Of a stretch of 64,000 nucleotides of DNA, positions 43,015 to 50,127 are shown in pieces. Both the position numbers and the translations under genes were made by a program. Under the pieces are notes generated by a model, which saw nothing but the letters and a program-made list of their open reading frames with translations, searched no databases and was not told the DNA's origin. The stretch's first letter is position 1. Every line of letters begins with the position of its first letter. Source of the DNA: Oryzobacter faecalis. GTDB lineage: Bacteria; Actinomycetota; Actinomycetes; Actinomycetales; Dermatophilaceae. The stretch is from positions 62,001-126,000 of the forward strand of contig NZ_JBKOFW010000006.1 of the NCBI RefSeq assembly GCF_046764005.1. Direction: 5' to 3'.

Positions 43015-44874
43015 TCAGAAGGGTGGTTCGTCGGAGAACCTGTCGCTGCGGCGCCCAGGTCGCCTGCAGGGGCGGTGCGGCTCGAGGACGGTGATGGTGT
43101 CGGCGGGGCGGATGACGCTGACTCGGACCCCGCTCCCGTTCGTGGTGCGGCGGGTCCGGGCGGGCAGGGTGGTCAGGTCGGCGCCGAGGAGGTGCTCCAG
43201 CGCGTACTCGAGGTGGCTGAACCGGTCGGGTGAGACGGCCCGTGGTGCGGGGGTGCCGGGTCGGTCGCTACCGGCGGCGACCGCGCCGGGCGGTGCGGTC
43301 TCCCCTGCGGGGGTCGCGGTGCCGGTGGCGGCGGCCGGGGTCGCGGGGAGGGTGACGGAGTGGAGGGCGTCGACCGGCGCCGTGGTGCGTGAGCGGCCGG
43401 TGGGGTCGGTCCAGGTGACGGTGCCGTCGGGGTGCAGGTTCACGTGCCAGCCGGGTCGTTGCTTGACGCGGTGGTGGCGCCGACACAGGCACATCAGGTT
43501 GCTCGCGGTGGTCGAGCCGTCGGGCCAGGGGCGGACGTGGTCGAGGTCGCAGTAGCGGGCAGCGACGGAGCAGCCGGGGAAGCGGCATCGTCCGTCGCGG
43601 TGGCGGACGAGGGCGGCGAGCCGTTCCGGTGGCCGGTAGGCGCCGGACTCTTCGTCGCTGAGCAGCGCCCCGGTGACCGGGTCGCAGGACCGGGTCTCGA
43701 CGCGCACGGTGTCCTGGGTGTTCGGATTCGCGGGGCTGGGCTCCGTGCCGGGGCCGGTGCCGCGGACGGGAGTCGGGGCGTTGGCGGCGGCGAGCTGGTT
43801 GGTGAGCCAGGCGGTGGGGACGAGGACCTGCTCGGTGCCCCGGCCGGTGGCGACCTCGACGAACCCGCCGTCGACGGCGTCGCCGGCGGTGAGCCGATCG
43901 GCGGCAGCCACGGTCGTGGGGTCCTCTCCGGTCGCGGTAGCGGTCCGGGCGTCGGCCGCGGGAGCCGGGTGGGTGATGGGCTCAGGCACGGGAGCGGTGG
44001 CGGGGTGGTCGGCGGGGACGGTGAGGGTGATGACGGTGGTGACCGTCGCCGACTGCATGACGAGGTCGATCAACGCTTGGGCGCGGGCTCGGTCGATCCG
44101 GTCGACTGCGCCGTCGGTGACGAGCTGGTGGGCTCGGGTGTCGATCGCGGCCCACGCCTTGGCTGCCTGTTCGGAGGGGAAGGAGCCTTCCCACACGTCC
44201 ACGCCCGGTTCGCCGACGCGGCGGCGTAGCCCGCACTCCTGCCGCGCACGCTGAGCTCGCTGGCGGAGCAGGTCGGGGCTGACCCTCGCCAGCAGCCGCC
44301 GGGTCCGCCGCCGCAGCTGGACCCCGGTCTCGGACGCCAGGTGCTCACCGAGGGTGGCGATGACGGCCTCGGCGACCTGCGCCGGTGCCTCCTCCAGCTC
44401 GTGCGCGACGACCCCGGCCCGGTACCGGTCCAGGTCGCCGGTGCGCATCGCGTCGTGCAGCCCGCCCAGGCCAGTACAGGCGCTGGTGCCGGCCTCCCCG
44501 TCGGCGGCCCACCGGACCGCGTCGCGGACCCGGTCGCTGGCGTGGTTCGCGGTGACCTCGAGCGCCCCGGACACGACCGCGGCCGCGTCCAGGGCCACGT
44601 GACCGGGTGCCTTGTGGGTCTCGGCGTCGGTGCCGTCCTCCAGCGTGACCGGTTCGATCGCGGCCAGGGCGACGATCGCCTCGTCCTGCACCGCCGAGGC
44701 CGCGTTGACGACCCGCTGGCAGGACCGGACCACCTCGGCCCACGCCTGCCGGGAACCGGAGGTCGGTGACGGTGCGGGGAGCGCAGCGAGCAGCGTCTGC
44801 GTGTCGTGCAGGAGGGCGAGCAGCTCGCTCGGATGCCCGGTGCGGCTGCTGGTCGCTGGCGCGGTGCTGCTCAT
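43015..44874 (-). CDS. DUF222/HNH endonuclease (13E12-repeat family)
   Basis: A 619-residue protein with DUF222 in the N-terminal two-thirds and an HNH nuclease domain near 425-480 (CRFPGCSVAARYCDLDHVRPW, written in two parts as CRFPGC and CDLDHVRPW with Asp445 and His446). LMCLCRRHHRVKQRPGWHV follows. The C-terminal 120 residues are Pro/Ala/Thr-rich and probably disordered. In mycobacteria this family is DNA-damage inducible. The ATG (44872-44874) has GGGGGAGGGGGACAGC before it, a strong ribosome site. A good promoter and LexA-like box lie upstream. A broken copy is at 3170-3944. Confidence 0.87.
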   Translation of the reverse strand: MSSTAPATSSRTGHPSELLALLHDTQTLLAALPAPSPTSGSRQAWAEVVRSCQRVVNAASAVQDEAIVALAAIEPVTLEDGTDAETHKAPGHVALDAAAVVSGALEVTANHASDRVRDAVRWAADGEAGTSACTGLGGLHDAMRTGDLDRYRAGVVAHELEEAPAQVAEAVIATLGEHLASETGVQLRRRTRRLLARVSPDLLRQRAQRARQECGLRRRVGEPGVDVWEGSFPSEQAAKAWAAIDTRAHQLVTDGAVDRIDRARAQALIDLVMQSATVTTVITLTVPADHPATAPVPEPITHPAPAADARTATATGEDPTTVAAADRLTAGDAVDGGFVEVATGRGTEQVLVPTAWLTNQLAAANAPTPVRGTGPGTEPSPANPNTQDTVRVETRSCDPVTGALLSDEESGAYRPPERLAALVRHRDGRCRFPGCSVAARYCDLDHVRPWPDGSTTASNLMCLCRRHHRVKQRPGWHVNLHPDGTVTWTDPTGRSRTTAPVDALHSVTLPATPAAATGTATPAGETAPPGAVAAGSDRPGTPAPRAVSPDRFSHLEYALEHLLGADLTTLPARTRRTTNGSGVRVSVIRPADTITVLEPHRPCRRPGRRSDRFSDEPPF

Positions 44875-44900
44875 GCTGTCCCCCTCCCCCTGTACCCGCG

Positions 44901-44937
44901 AGCCTACCCGCCGACGAGCGTTAGCACAAGTGTTCGA
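44901..44937 (-). promoter_or_regulatory. DUF222/HNH promoter overlapped by a LexA-like box
   Basis: On the minus strand -35 TTGTGC (44929-44924), a 17-bp spacer and -10 TAGGCT (44906-44901). A LexA-like element TCGAAC-N4-GTGCTA occupies 44937-44922 and covers the -35. The first half is a perfect match to the actinobacterial SOS half-site TCGAAC and the second is imperfect (consensus GTTCGA). 13E12 genes of mycobacteria are known LexA targets. Confidence 0.65.
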
Positions 44938-45015
44938 TAGCATGAATGTGGATGACCCACAGCCGAATTCGCGCGGCGACCTGCGGCGGTGCGCGCCCGC
45001 CTCCGCACCGCCCTG

Positions 45016-45079
45016 CGTCGGGCGAACGTGGGTGAGAATCGTCGCTGGGCCGACGATCTTCACCCACGTTCGCCGGACG
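45016..45079. repeat. Large near-perfect palindrome (hairpin)
   Basis: Two 29-nt arms (45016-45044 and 45051-45079) pair with three mismatches around a 6-nt loop CTGGGC; the inner 24-nt arms have two mismatches. The core contains GCGAACGTGGGTGA and its complement. It lies at the 3' side of the acidic-protein gene and could terminate that transcript. A dispersed-repeat origin is also possible. No second copy was noticed in this window. It has no T-run. Confidence 0.8.
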
Positions 45080-45179
45080 GAGAGGTGAGGTGGCGCGTCC
45101 AAGCCAGCCGTGGCCAACGTCCGGCGCAGGGCGAGGTGGAGTGCCGGCACGGTGCTCGGAGCGCGGATCCCGGTACCGC

Positions 45180-45542
45180 TCAGCGGGTGCGGTCGTCCTC
45201 GAACTCGATGTCGTCGTCGAGCCCGGCGTAGAGGCGCGTGTCGTCGCCGTCCTCGTCGTCGTGGTCGTCGAGCTCGTCCTCGTCGTCGGCGTCGCCCTGG
45301 TCGTCGTCCGGCTCGTCGCCGTCGCCGTCGTCGTCCTCGTCGCCGCTGTAGATGTCGAGCGGTGTCATCTCGCCGTAGGCGTCGTACAGGGCACCGTCAT
45401 ACGCCTCGAAGGCGTCGGCGAGGTCCTCGTACGCGGCGACGACGGTGGGGTCGTCCTCCCCGTGGCGGGTGCTGCTGGCCTCGAGGTGCCGCTCGAAGGC
45501 GGCGACGAGCTGGGTCAGTGCGGCACGCGGGTCGGCGCTCAT
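45180..45542 (-). CDS. Acidic-tailed protein of unknown function
   Basis: A 120-residue protein. A helical N-terminal half (about 1-60, AALTQLVAAFERHLEASST and VAAYEDLADAFEAYD) is followed by a highly acidic stretch of Asp/Glu (about 66-102), which ends in a less charged tail with IEFEDDRTR. Such acidic tails may bind DNA-mimicking partners or cations, but no family function is known to me. ATG 45542 follows TACCGT (45550-45555, minus strand) by 7 nt. It is divergent from DUF5703 with a 37-bp gap, a common pair. Confidence 0.75.
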   Translation of the reverse strand: MSADPRAALTQLVAAFERHLEASSTRHGEDDPTVVAAYEDLADAFEAYDGALYDAYGEMTPLDIYSGDEDDDGDGDEPDDDQGDADDEDELDDHDDEDGDDTRLYAGLDDDIEFEDDRTR

Positions 45543-45579
45543 GCTTCCGACGGTACCGGTCCTGGCGCAGAATGTGGCG

Positions 45580-45777
45580 GTGGTCGAGTACGAGTACCTC
45601 GTCCTGTCCTTCGGACGGGACACCGGGCGCGCCGACATCCGGCGCCAGCTCACCGAGCACGCGGAGTACGGCCGGTGGGAGCTCGAGCGCACCCGCGTCT
45701 ACGTCGGGGGCCGCACGCGGACCTGGTTGCGGCGCCGCATCATCCGGCCGCGACGGTCGATGGTGCCGAACGCCTGA
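45580..45777 (+). CDS. DUF5703 family small protein
   Basis: A 65-residue protein matching DUF5703: EYEYLVLSFGRDTGRADIRR, then LTEHAEYGRWELERTRVY and WLRRRIIR near the C-terminus. It is rich in Arg and Tyr, and its function is unknown. I chose GTG 45580 because the family usually begins immediately before EYEYL. GTG 45574 two codons upstream is an alternative. It sits between the acidic-protein gene and the M20 peptidase gene, as in several relatives. Confidence 0.8.
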   Translation: MVEYEYLVLSFGRDTGRADIRRQLTEHAEYGRWELERTRVYVGGRTRTWLRRRIIRPRRSMVPNA

Positions 45778-45783
45778 GCCGGC

Positions 45784-47118
45784 TCAGCAGGTCTGGAGGA
45801 GGCGCAGGAGGACCCGCGCCCCGAAGCGCAGGGACTCGGTGGGGACCCGCTCGTCGATGCCGTGGAACATCGGCGCGAAGTCGAGGTCGGCCGGCAGCCG
45901 CAGCGGCGCGAAGCCGTAGCCGGTGATCCCCAGCAGCGACAGCGCCTTGTTGTCGGTGCCACCGGAGAGGCAGTACGGCAGGACCTCGGCGTCGGGGTCC
46001 TCGGTCCGCAGCGCGGCGACCATCGCCTCGACGAGGTCGCCCTCGAACGGCGCGTCGAGGGCGATGTCGCGGTGCAGGACCTCGACGTCGACGTGCTCGC
46101 CGGCGAGCTCGCGGATCGTGGCGAGCAGGTCGTCCTCGTGGCCCGGGAGGAAGCGGCAGTCGACGTTGGCCGAGGCGTGCTGCGGGATGACGTTGTGCTT
46201 GTACCCGGCGTCGAGCATCGTCACGTTGCTCGTGTCCTGGAGGGTCCCGCGGACGAAGCCCTGCGCCCCGCCGAGGTGGGCGAGGAGCTCCTCGAGGTCC
46301 TCGTCGGACCAGCCGGTCCCGGTGAGCTCGGACAGCCCGTCGAGCAGGGTGCGGACCGCGGGGACGTACTCGCGGGGCCACTTGTGCGCGGCGATGCGCG
46401 CGATGGCCTCCGCGAGGCGGACGATCGCGTTCTCGTCGTTGGGGACCGAGCCGTGCCCCGCGCGGCCGTGCGCCGTCATCCGGAGCCAGACGATGCCCTT
46501 CTCGGCGGTCTGGAGCAGGTACGTCCGTCGCTCCCGGCCGTCCTTGTCGGTGAGGGTGACGCTGTAGCCGCCGACCTCGCTGATCGCCTCGGTGACGCCC
46601 TCGAAGACCTCGGGGTGGTGCTCGACGAGGAAGTGCGAGCCCTTGGTGCCGCCAGCCTCCTCGTCGGCGAAGAACACGACGACGAGGTCGCGCGGCGGGA
46701 CCGTCCCGGTCCGGGCGAGGTGGCGCACGACCGCGAGGATCATCGCGTCCATGTCCTTCATGTCGACGGCCCCGCGCCCCCAGACGCAGCCGTCGCGCTC
46801 CTCGGCCGCGAAGGGGTCGACCGACCAGTCCTCGGCGTTCGCGGGGACCACGTCGAGGTGTCCGTGGACGCACAGGGCCCCCCGCTCGCGGTCCGCCCCC
46901 GGGATGCGGACCGCGACGCTGACCCGGCCGGGGTCGGACTCGAAGGTCCGCGGCTCCAGGCCCACCTCGCGCAGCCGTTCGACGACGTAGGCGGCCGCCT
47001 CGGCCTCACCCGGCCCGCTGCCGTCCCCGTAGTTGCTCGTGTCGATCCGGATGAGCTCCTGGCAGAGGCGGACGACCTCGTCCTCCGGGCGGATGGCGGT
47101 GCTCTCGGTCGCGCTCAT
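45784..47118 (-). CDS. M20/M25/M40-family metallopeptidase
   Basis: A 444-residue zinc-dependent hydrolase of the ArgE/DapE/CPG2 type. Zinc and catalytic motifs are VHGHLDVVP, WGRGAVDMKDMDAMI and FFADEEAGG, with the bridging aspartate in GAVDMKD. ECHRDIALD-like residues occur in the lid domain (LHRDIALDAPF). The C-terminal zinc histidine is in FHGIDERVP. The substrate is unknown. ATG 47118 was preferred to GTG 47127 because TAGGGT is 7 nt upstream. It converges with DUF5703 (6-bp gap). Confidence 0.92.
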   Translation of the reverse strand: MSATESTAIRPEDEVVRLCQELIRIDTSNYGDGSGPGEAEAAAYVVERLREVGLEPRTFESDPGRVSVAVRIPGADRERGALCVHGHLDVVPANAEDWSVDPFAAEERDGCVWGRGAVDMKDMDAMILAVVRHLARTGTVPPRDLVVVFFADEEAGGTKGSHFLVEHHPEVFEGVTEAISEVGGYSVTLTDKDGRERRTYLLQTAEKGIVWLRMTAHGRAGHGSVPNDENAIVRLAEAIARIAAHKWPREYVPAVRTLLDGLSELTGTGWSDEDLEELLAHLGGAQGFVRGTLQDTSNVTMLDAGYKHNVIPQHASANVDCRFLPGHEDDLLATIRELAGEHVDVEVLHRDIALDAPFEGDLVEAMVAALRTEDPDAEVLPYCLSGGTDNKALSLLGITGYGFAPLRLPADLDFAPMFHGIDERVPTESLRFGARVLLRLLQTC

Positions 47119-47164
47119 GCGCCCCACCCTAGGTGTGACGCACGGGGCGGAACGGATTTCGGAT

Positions 47165-47186
47165 CACGGGGCATCCCGTGTAATGT
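47165..47186 (+). promoter_or_regulatory. Candidate tRNA-Leu promoter with dyad in the spacer
   Basis: TAATGT (47181-47186) is a possible -10, 44 nt before the tRNA. The perfect dyad CACGGG-GCAT-CCCGTG (47165-47180) fills the spacer, and no good -35 is seen (TTCGGA at 47158-47163). The dyad could be an operator or an accident of GC-rich sequence. Confidence 0.4.
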
Positions 47187-47229
47187 TCCGGTCCGCAGGC
47201 AGCCCTCCCCGGGCTCGCCCGCAGCACTC

Positions 47230-47315
47230 GTCCGGGTGGCGGAATTGGCAGACGCGCTAGCTTGAGGTGCTAGTGCCCTTTATCGGGCATGGGGGTTCAA
47301 GTCCCCCCTCGGACA
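47230..47315 (+). tRNA. tRNA-Leu (anticodon GAG)
   Basis: The acceptor stem GTCCGGG pairs with CTCGGAC (47308-47314), with one G-U pair, and the discriminator A is 47315. The anticodon loop TTGAGGT lies between CTAGC and GCTAG stems, giving anticodon GAG. A long variable arm (TGCCCTTTATCGGGCA), as in class II tRNAs, precedes the T-arm GGGGGTTCAAGTCCCCC. The 3' CCA is not fully encoded (ACCG follows). It lies between the M20 gene and the kinase gene. Confidence 0.96.
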
Positions 47316-47320
47316 CCGCG

Positions 47321-47355
47321 GAACGGCCCCGAACCGACATGGTTCGGGGCCGTTC
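47321..47355 (+). terminator. Strong hairpin after tRNA-Leu
   Basis: Perfect 15-nt arms (47321-47335 and 47341-47355) with loop GACAT follow the tRNA by 5 nt. No T-run follows, as is usual in actinobacteria. It also lies at the 3' side of the kinase gene on the other strand and may serve both. Confidence 0.85.
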
Positions 47356-47411
47356 GCGTTCCCCTCGACCGTCGGCACGTGGGGCGGCTCTCGCCGGCCC
47401 CCGGACGGGCG

Positions 47412-48914
47412 TCAGTCGCTGCCGTCGGCGTAGGCGCGGGCGGCGGTCACGAGGTCGTCGACGAGCGGCTGGAGCTGGGTCTGGGCCTCCGGGCTGATCT
47501 TGCCGTCCTCGACCCCCTTGCGCAGCTCCTCGTCGACCTTCTCGGCCGCCTCGAGGACCTTCTCGGGGTCCTCGCCCTTGCGCAGCTCCTGGCGGACGTC
47601 GCGCACCCGGTCGCGCAGGGACTTGGCCGCGTCGCCCTCGAGCGAGCCGGCGCTCTCGAGGTCGTCGATGCCGTCGCTGAGGGCACCGAGGGCGTCCTCG
47701 ACGTCCCCCCCGAGGTCGGCCGTGTCCGAGGGCGTGGGCGTCGGCGTCTCGGTGGGCGCCGGGGCAGGCGTCTCGGAGGGTGGGGTCGTCGTGGCCGGCG
47801 CGGACGCCGTCGGTCTCGTGGACGGCGTGTTCGTCGGAGTCGACGGCTCCTCGCGCAGGAACAGCAGCCAGAACAGCGCGGCGACGGCGGCGAGGGCAAC
47901 CAGGGCCAGCACCCAGGTGACCGCGGACCCACCGCGCCGGTCGTCCTCCTCGTCGTAGCGCCCCGGGTACGGGGCGCTGGGCGGTGGGGGCGGCGGGACG
48001 GGGTCGAGGCGCTGCGTCGCGGCGGCCCCGGTAGCAGCTGCGGCCGCACCCGCGGCAGGCAGGACGCTCGTCGCGGCCCCGGCCACGGCCTCGCGGTCGG
48101 CCAGTGCCGCGGCGACGGCGGCGGCACCGGTGGGCCGGTCCGCGGGGTCCTTGGCCAGCAGGCTCGTGACGACGTCGGCGAGCCACCCGGGCGTCTCCGG
48201 GCGCAGGGTGCGAACGTCCGGGACGGGGTCGTTGGCGTGCATCATCATCGTCGCGACGGGCGTGGGTCCGCTGAAGGGCGGCTTGCCGGCGAGGAGGGCG
48301 AACAGCACGCAGCCCAGCGCGTAGAGGTCGGCCCGCCCGTCGACGCGCCCGCCCAGGGCCTGCTCGGGCGCGAGGTACTCGGCCGTCCCCATGACCGTGT
48401 GGGTCGCGGTGAGTGCCTGGTTGCCCGCCGCCGCCTCGCCCAGCTGGGTGATGCCGAAGTCGAGGACCCGGATGCGGCCGTCGTCGGCGTAGGCGATGTT
48501 GCCCGGCTTGATGTCGCGGTGGACGAGCCCGCGCGCGTGCGCGGCGTCGAGGGCGCGGGCGACCTGCTCGCCGACCGACACGACCTCCTCGACGGGCAGG
48601 GGACCCTCGCGCAGCCGCTCGGCGAGGGAGGGCCCGGGCAGGAGCTCCATGACGAGGAAGGCGGTGTCGTCCTCGACCCCGCTGTCGTGGACCGTCACGA
48701 TGCCGGGGTGGTTGATCCCGGCCGTGGCGCGGGCCTCACGGTCGAACCTGGCCGCGCCGGACTCGTCGGGCACCGAGCGCAGGTCGATGGTCTTCACGGC
48801 CACCTCGCGGTGGAGGACGGTGTCCGTGGCCCGCCACACCTCACCCATGCCGCCGCGGCCGATGGGCGACCCGAGGACGTAGCGCCCCGCCAGTCGTCGC
48901 TGCTCGTTGCTCAC
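47412..48914 (-). CDS. Membrane Ser/Thr protein kinase (Pkn type)
   Basis: A 500-residue Hanks-type kinase. The kinase domain covers about 10-280: GRGGMGEVW glycine loop, Lys41, HRDIKPGN with Asp134 and LDFG (DFG 152-154). A Pro-rich juxtamembrane part leads to a single helix at 330-353, and outside lies a Thr/Pro-rich linker (about 355-400) and a helical acidic domain (about 400-500). There are no PASTA repeats, so the sensed ligand is unknown. GTG 48914 lies 7 nt after TAGGGT. It is divergent from the HipA-like gene with 61 bp between starts. Confidence 0.93.
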   Translation of the reverse strand: MSNEQRRLAGRYVLGSPIGRGGMGEVWRATDTVLHREVAVKTIDLRSVPDESGAARFDREARATAGINHPGIVTVHDSGVEDDTAFLVMELLPGPSLAERLREGPLPVEEVVSVGEQVARALDAAHARGLVHRDIKPGNIAYADDGRIRVLDFGITQLGEAAAGNQALTATHTVMGTAEYLAPEQALGGRVDGRADLYALGCVLFALLAGKPPFSGPTPVATMMMHANDPVPDVRTLRPETPGWLADVVTSLLAKDPADRPTGAAAVAAALADREAVAGAATSVLPAAGAAAAATGAAATQRLDPVPPPPPPSAPYPGRYDEEDDRRGGSAVTWVLALVALAAVAALFWLLFLREEPSTPTNTPSTRPTASAPATTTPPSETPAPAPTETPTPTPSDTADLGGDVEDALGALSDGIDDLESAGSLEGDAAKSLRDRVRDVRQELRKGEDPEKVLEAAEKVDEELRKGVEDGKISPEAQTQLQPLVDDLVTAARAYADGSD

Positions 48915-48975
48915 CCACGCAACCCTACTGGCCCCGCGTCACGCCCCCGGCGGCCACCGTGGCTAGCCTGAGGAC

Positions 48976-49740
48976 GTGCTCGAGACCGTGACCGCGACCC
49001 GTTTCGTCGTGCCCCTGCGCGAGGGCGGCTCGCTGCCGGGGCTCGTCGAGGCCGACGACCTCGGCACCTACGTCGTGAAGTTCTCCGGCGCGGGGCAGGG
49101 CCGCAAGGTCCTCGTGGCCGAGGTCCTCGTCGGCGAGATCGCGCGGCGCGTGGGCATCCACACGCCCCGGCTGGCGGTCGTCGACCTCCCCGCCGCCATC
49201 GCCCGCTACGAGGCCGACGAGGAGGTCCAGGACCTGCTCAACGCCTCCCCGGGCCACAACCTCGGCGTCGACTTCCTCCCCGGGTCCTTCGGGTACGACG
49301 GCTCCCGGCCGCCGTCGACGGAGGAGGCGGGCGCCATCCTCTGGCTCGACGCGTGGACCGCCAACGTCGACCGCACCTGGGCCAACCCGAACCTCCTCGT
49401 CTGGCATGGGCGCACGTGGGCCATCGACCACGGTGCCTCGCTGTGGTTCCACCACTCGTGGCCGAGCCGCCCGCCGGACGTCCGCCGCTTCGTCGGCCAG
49501 CCGTTCGACCCGACGGGACACGTCCTCGCCGCCGTCGCGGAGCCGGTCGCGGCCACGCACGAGCGGCTCGGCCCGCTCGTGACACCGGAGGTGGTCGAGG
49601 AGGTCGTGGGTCTCGTCCCCGACGAGTGGCTCGAGCCCACGGCGAGCCTGCCCGACACCGCGAGGGTGCGGGCCGCGTACGTGGAGCACCTGACCCTCCG
49701 CCTCGAGAACCCCGCCGCATGGGCCGGAGGTGCCGCATGA
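48976..49740 (+). CDS. HipA-like kinase-fold protein
   Basis: A 254-residue protein related to HipA-family kinases. A lysine lies in YVVKFSGAGQGRK, a catalytic-loop-like ANVDRTWANPNLLVW carries the D and N residues, and a metal-site-like AIDHGASLWF follows. There is no HipB antitoxin gene next to it. Instead DUF3037 follows with ATGA overlap, a pair that is common in bacteria and whose function is not known. GTG 48976 lies 6 nt after TAGCCT (48964-48969). Confidence 0.85.
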   Translation: MLETVTATRFVVPLREGGSLPGLVEADDLGTYVVKFSGAGQGRKVLVAEVLVGEIARRVGIHTPRLAVVDLPAAIARYEADEEVQDLLNASPGHNLGVDFLPGSFGYDGSRPPSTEEAGAILWLDAWTANVDRTWANPNLLVWHGRTWAIDHGASLWFHHSWPSRPPDVRRFVGQPFDPTGHVLAAVAEPVAATHERLGPLVTPEVVEEVVGLVPDEWLEPTASLPDTARVRAAYVEHLTLRLENPAAWAGGAA

Positions 49741-50114
49741 GCCACCCGTACCAGTACGTCGTGCTGCGCTTCGTGCCCCGGGTCGACCGCGGCGAGTGCC
49801 TGAACGTCGGCGTCGTCGTCCACTCGCAGTCGGCAGGCGTCCTCCGGTGCGCCTGGCACGTCGACGACGACCGCATCCGCGCGGTGGCGCCCGACGCCGA
49901 CCTCGACGGCCTGCGGGCCGCGCTCGAGGCGGTCGGCACGATGTGCGACCGTCCGCCGTCCGAGGTCGACACCTCTCTCTCGACGCCCGGGAAGCGGTTC
50001 GGCTGGATCACCGCGCCGCGCTCGACCGTCCTCCAGCCGGGTCCGGTGCACGGTGGGTCTGTCGCCGACCCCGCCGCCGAGGTCGAGCGCCTCCTCGACC
50101 GCCTCGTCCGCTAG
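49737..50114 (+). CDS. DUF3037 family protein
   Basis: A 125-residue protein with the DUF3037 start YQYVVLRFVPRVDRGECLNVGVVV, written in part, and the conserved cysteine-bearing CLNVGV. A long helical segment (about 55-75) and FGWITAPRSTVLQPGPVHGG complete it. No catalytic motif is recognised. Its ATG overlaps the HipA-like stop (ATGA) and has GGAGGTG 3-4 nt upstream, which gives efficient coupling. A possible partner or regulator of the kinase-like protein; this is inferred from coupling only. Confidence 0.85.
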   Translation: MSHPYQYVVLRFVPRVDRGECLNVGVVVHSQSAGVLRCAWHVDDDRIRAVAPDADLDGLRAALEAVGTMCDRPPSEVDTSLSTPGKRFGWITAPRSTVLQPGPVHGGSVADPAAEVERLLDRLVR

Positions 50115-50127
50115 GGAAGGTCGGCCC

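Larger units (their letters stand above)
44875..45179. other. Intergenic region with LexA-regulated promoter and large palindrome
   Basis: A 305-bp gap between the acidic-protein gene and the DUF222/HNH gene. It holds the DUF222 promoter and LexA-like site (44901-44937) and a large palindrome (45016-45079). No open reading frame with a credible start is seen. Confidence 0.7.

Noticed and set aside
43015..44874. DUF222/HNH gene as a mobile element or intron
   Set aside because: No terminal repeats, target duplication or intron structure was found; it has a normal promoter. Spread of the family may be by recombination.
47230..47315. tRNA-Leu as an integration site of a mobile element
   Set aside because: No integrase, no direct repeat of the tRNA 3' end and no foreign-looking genes flank it.
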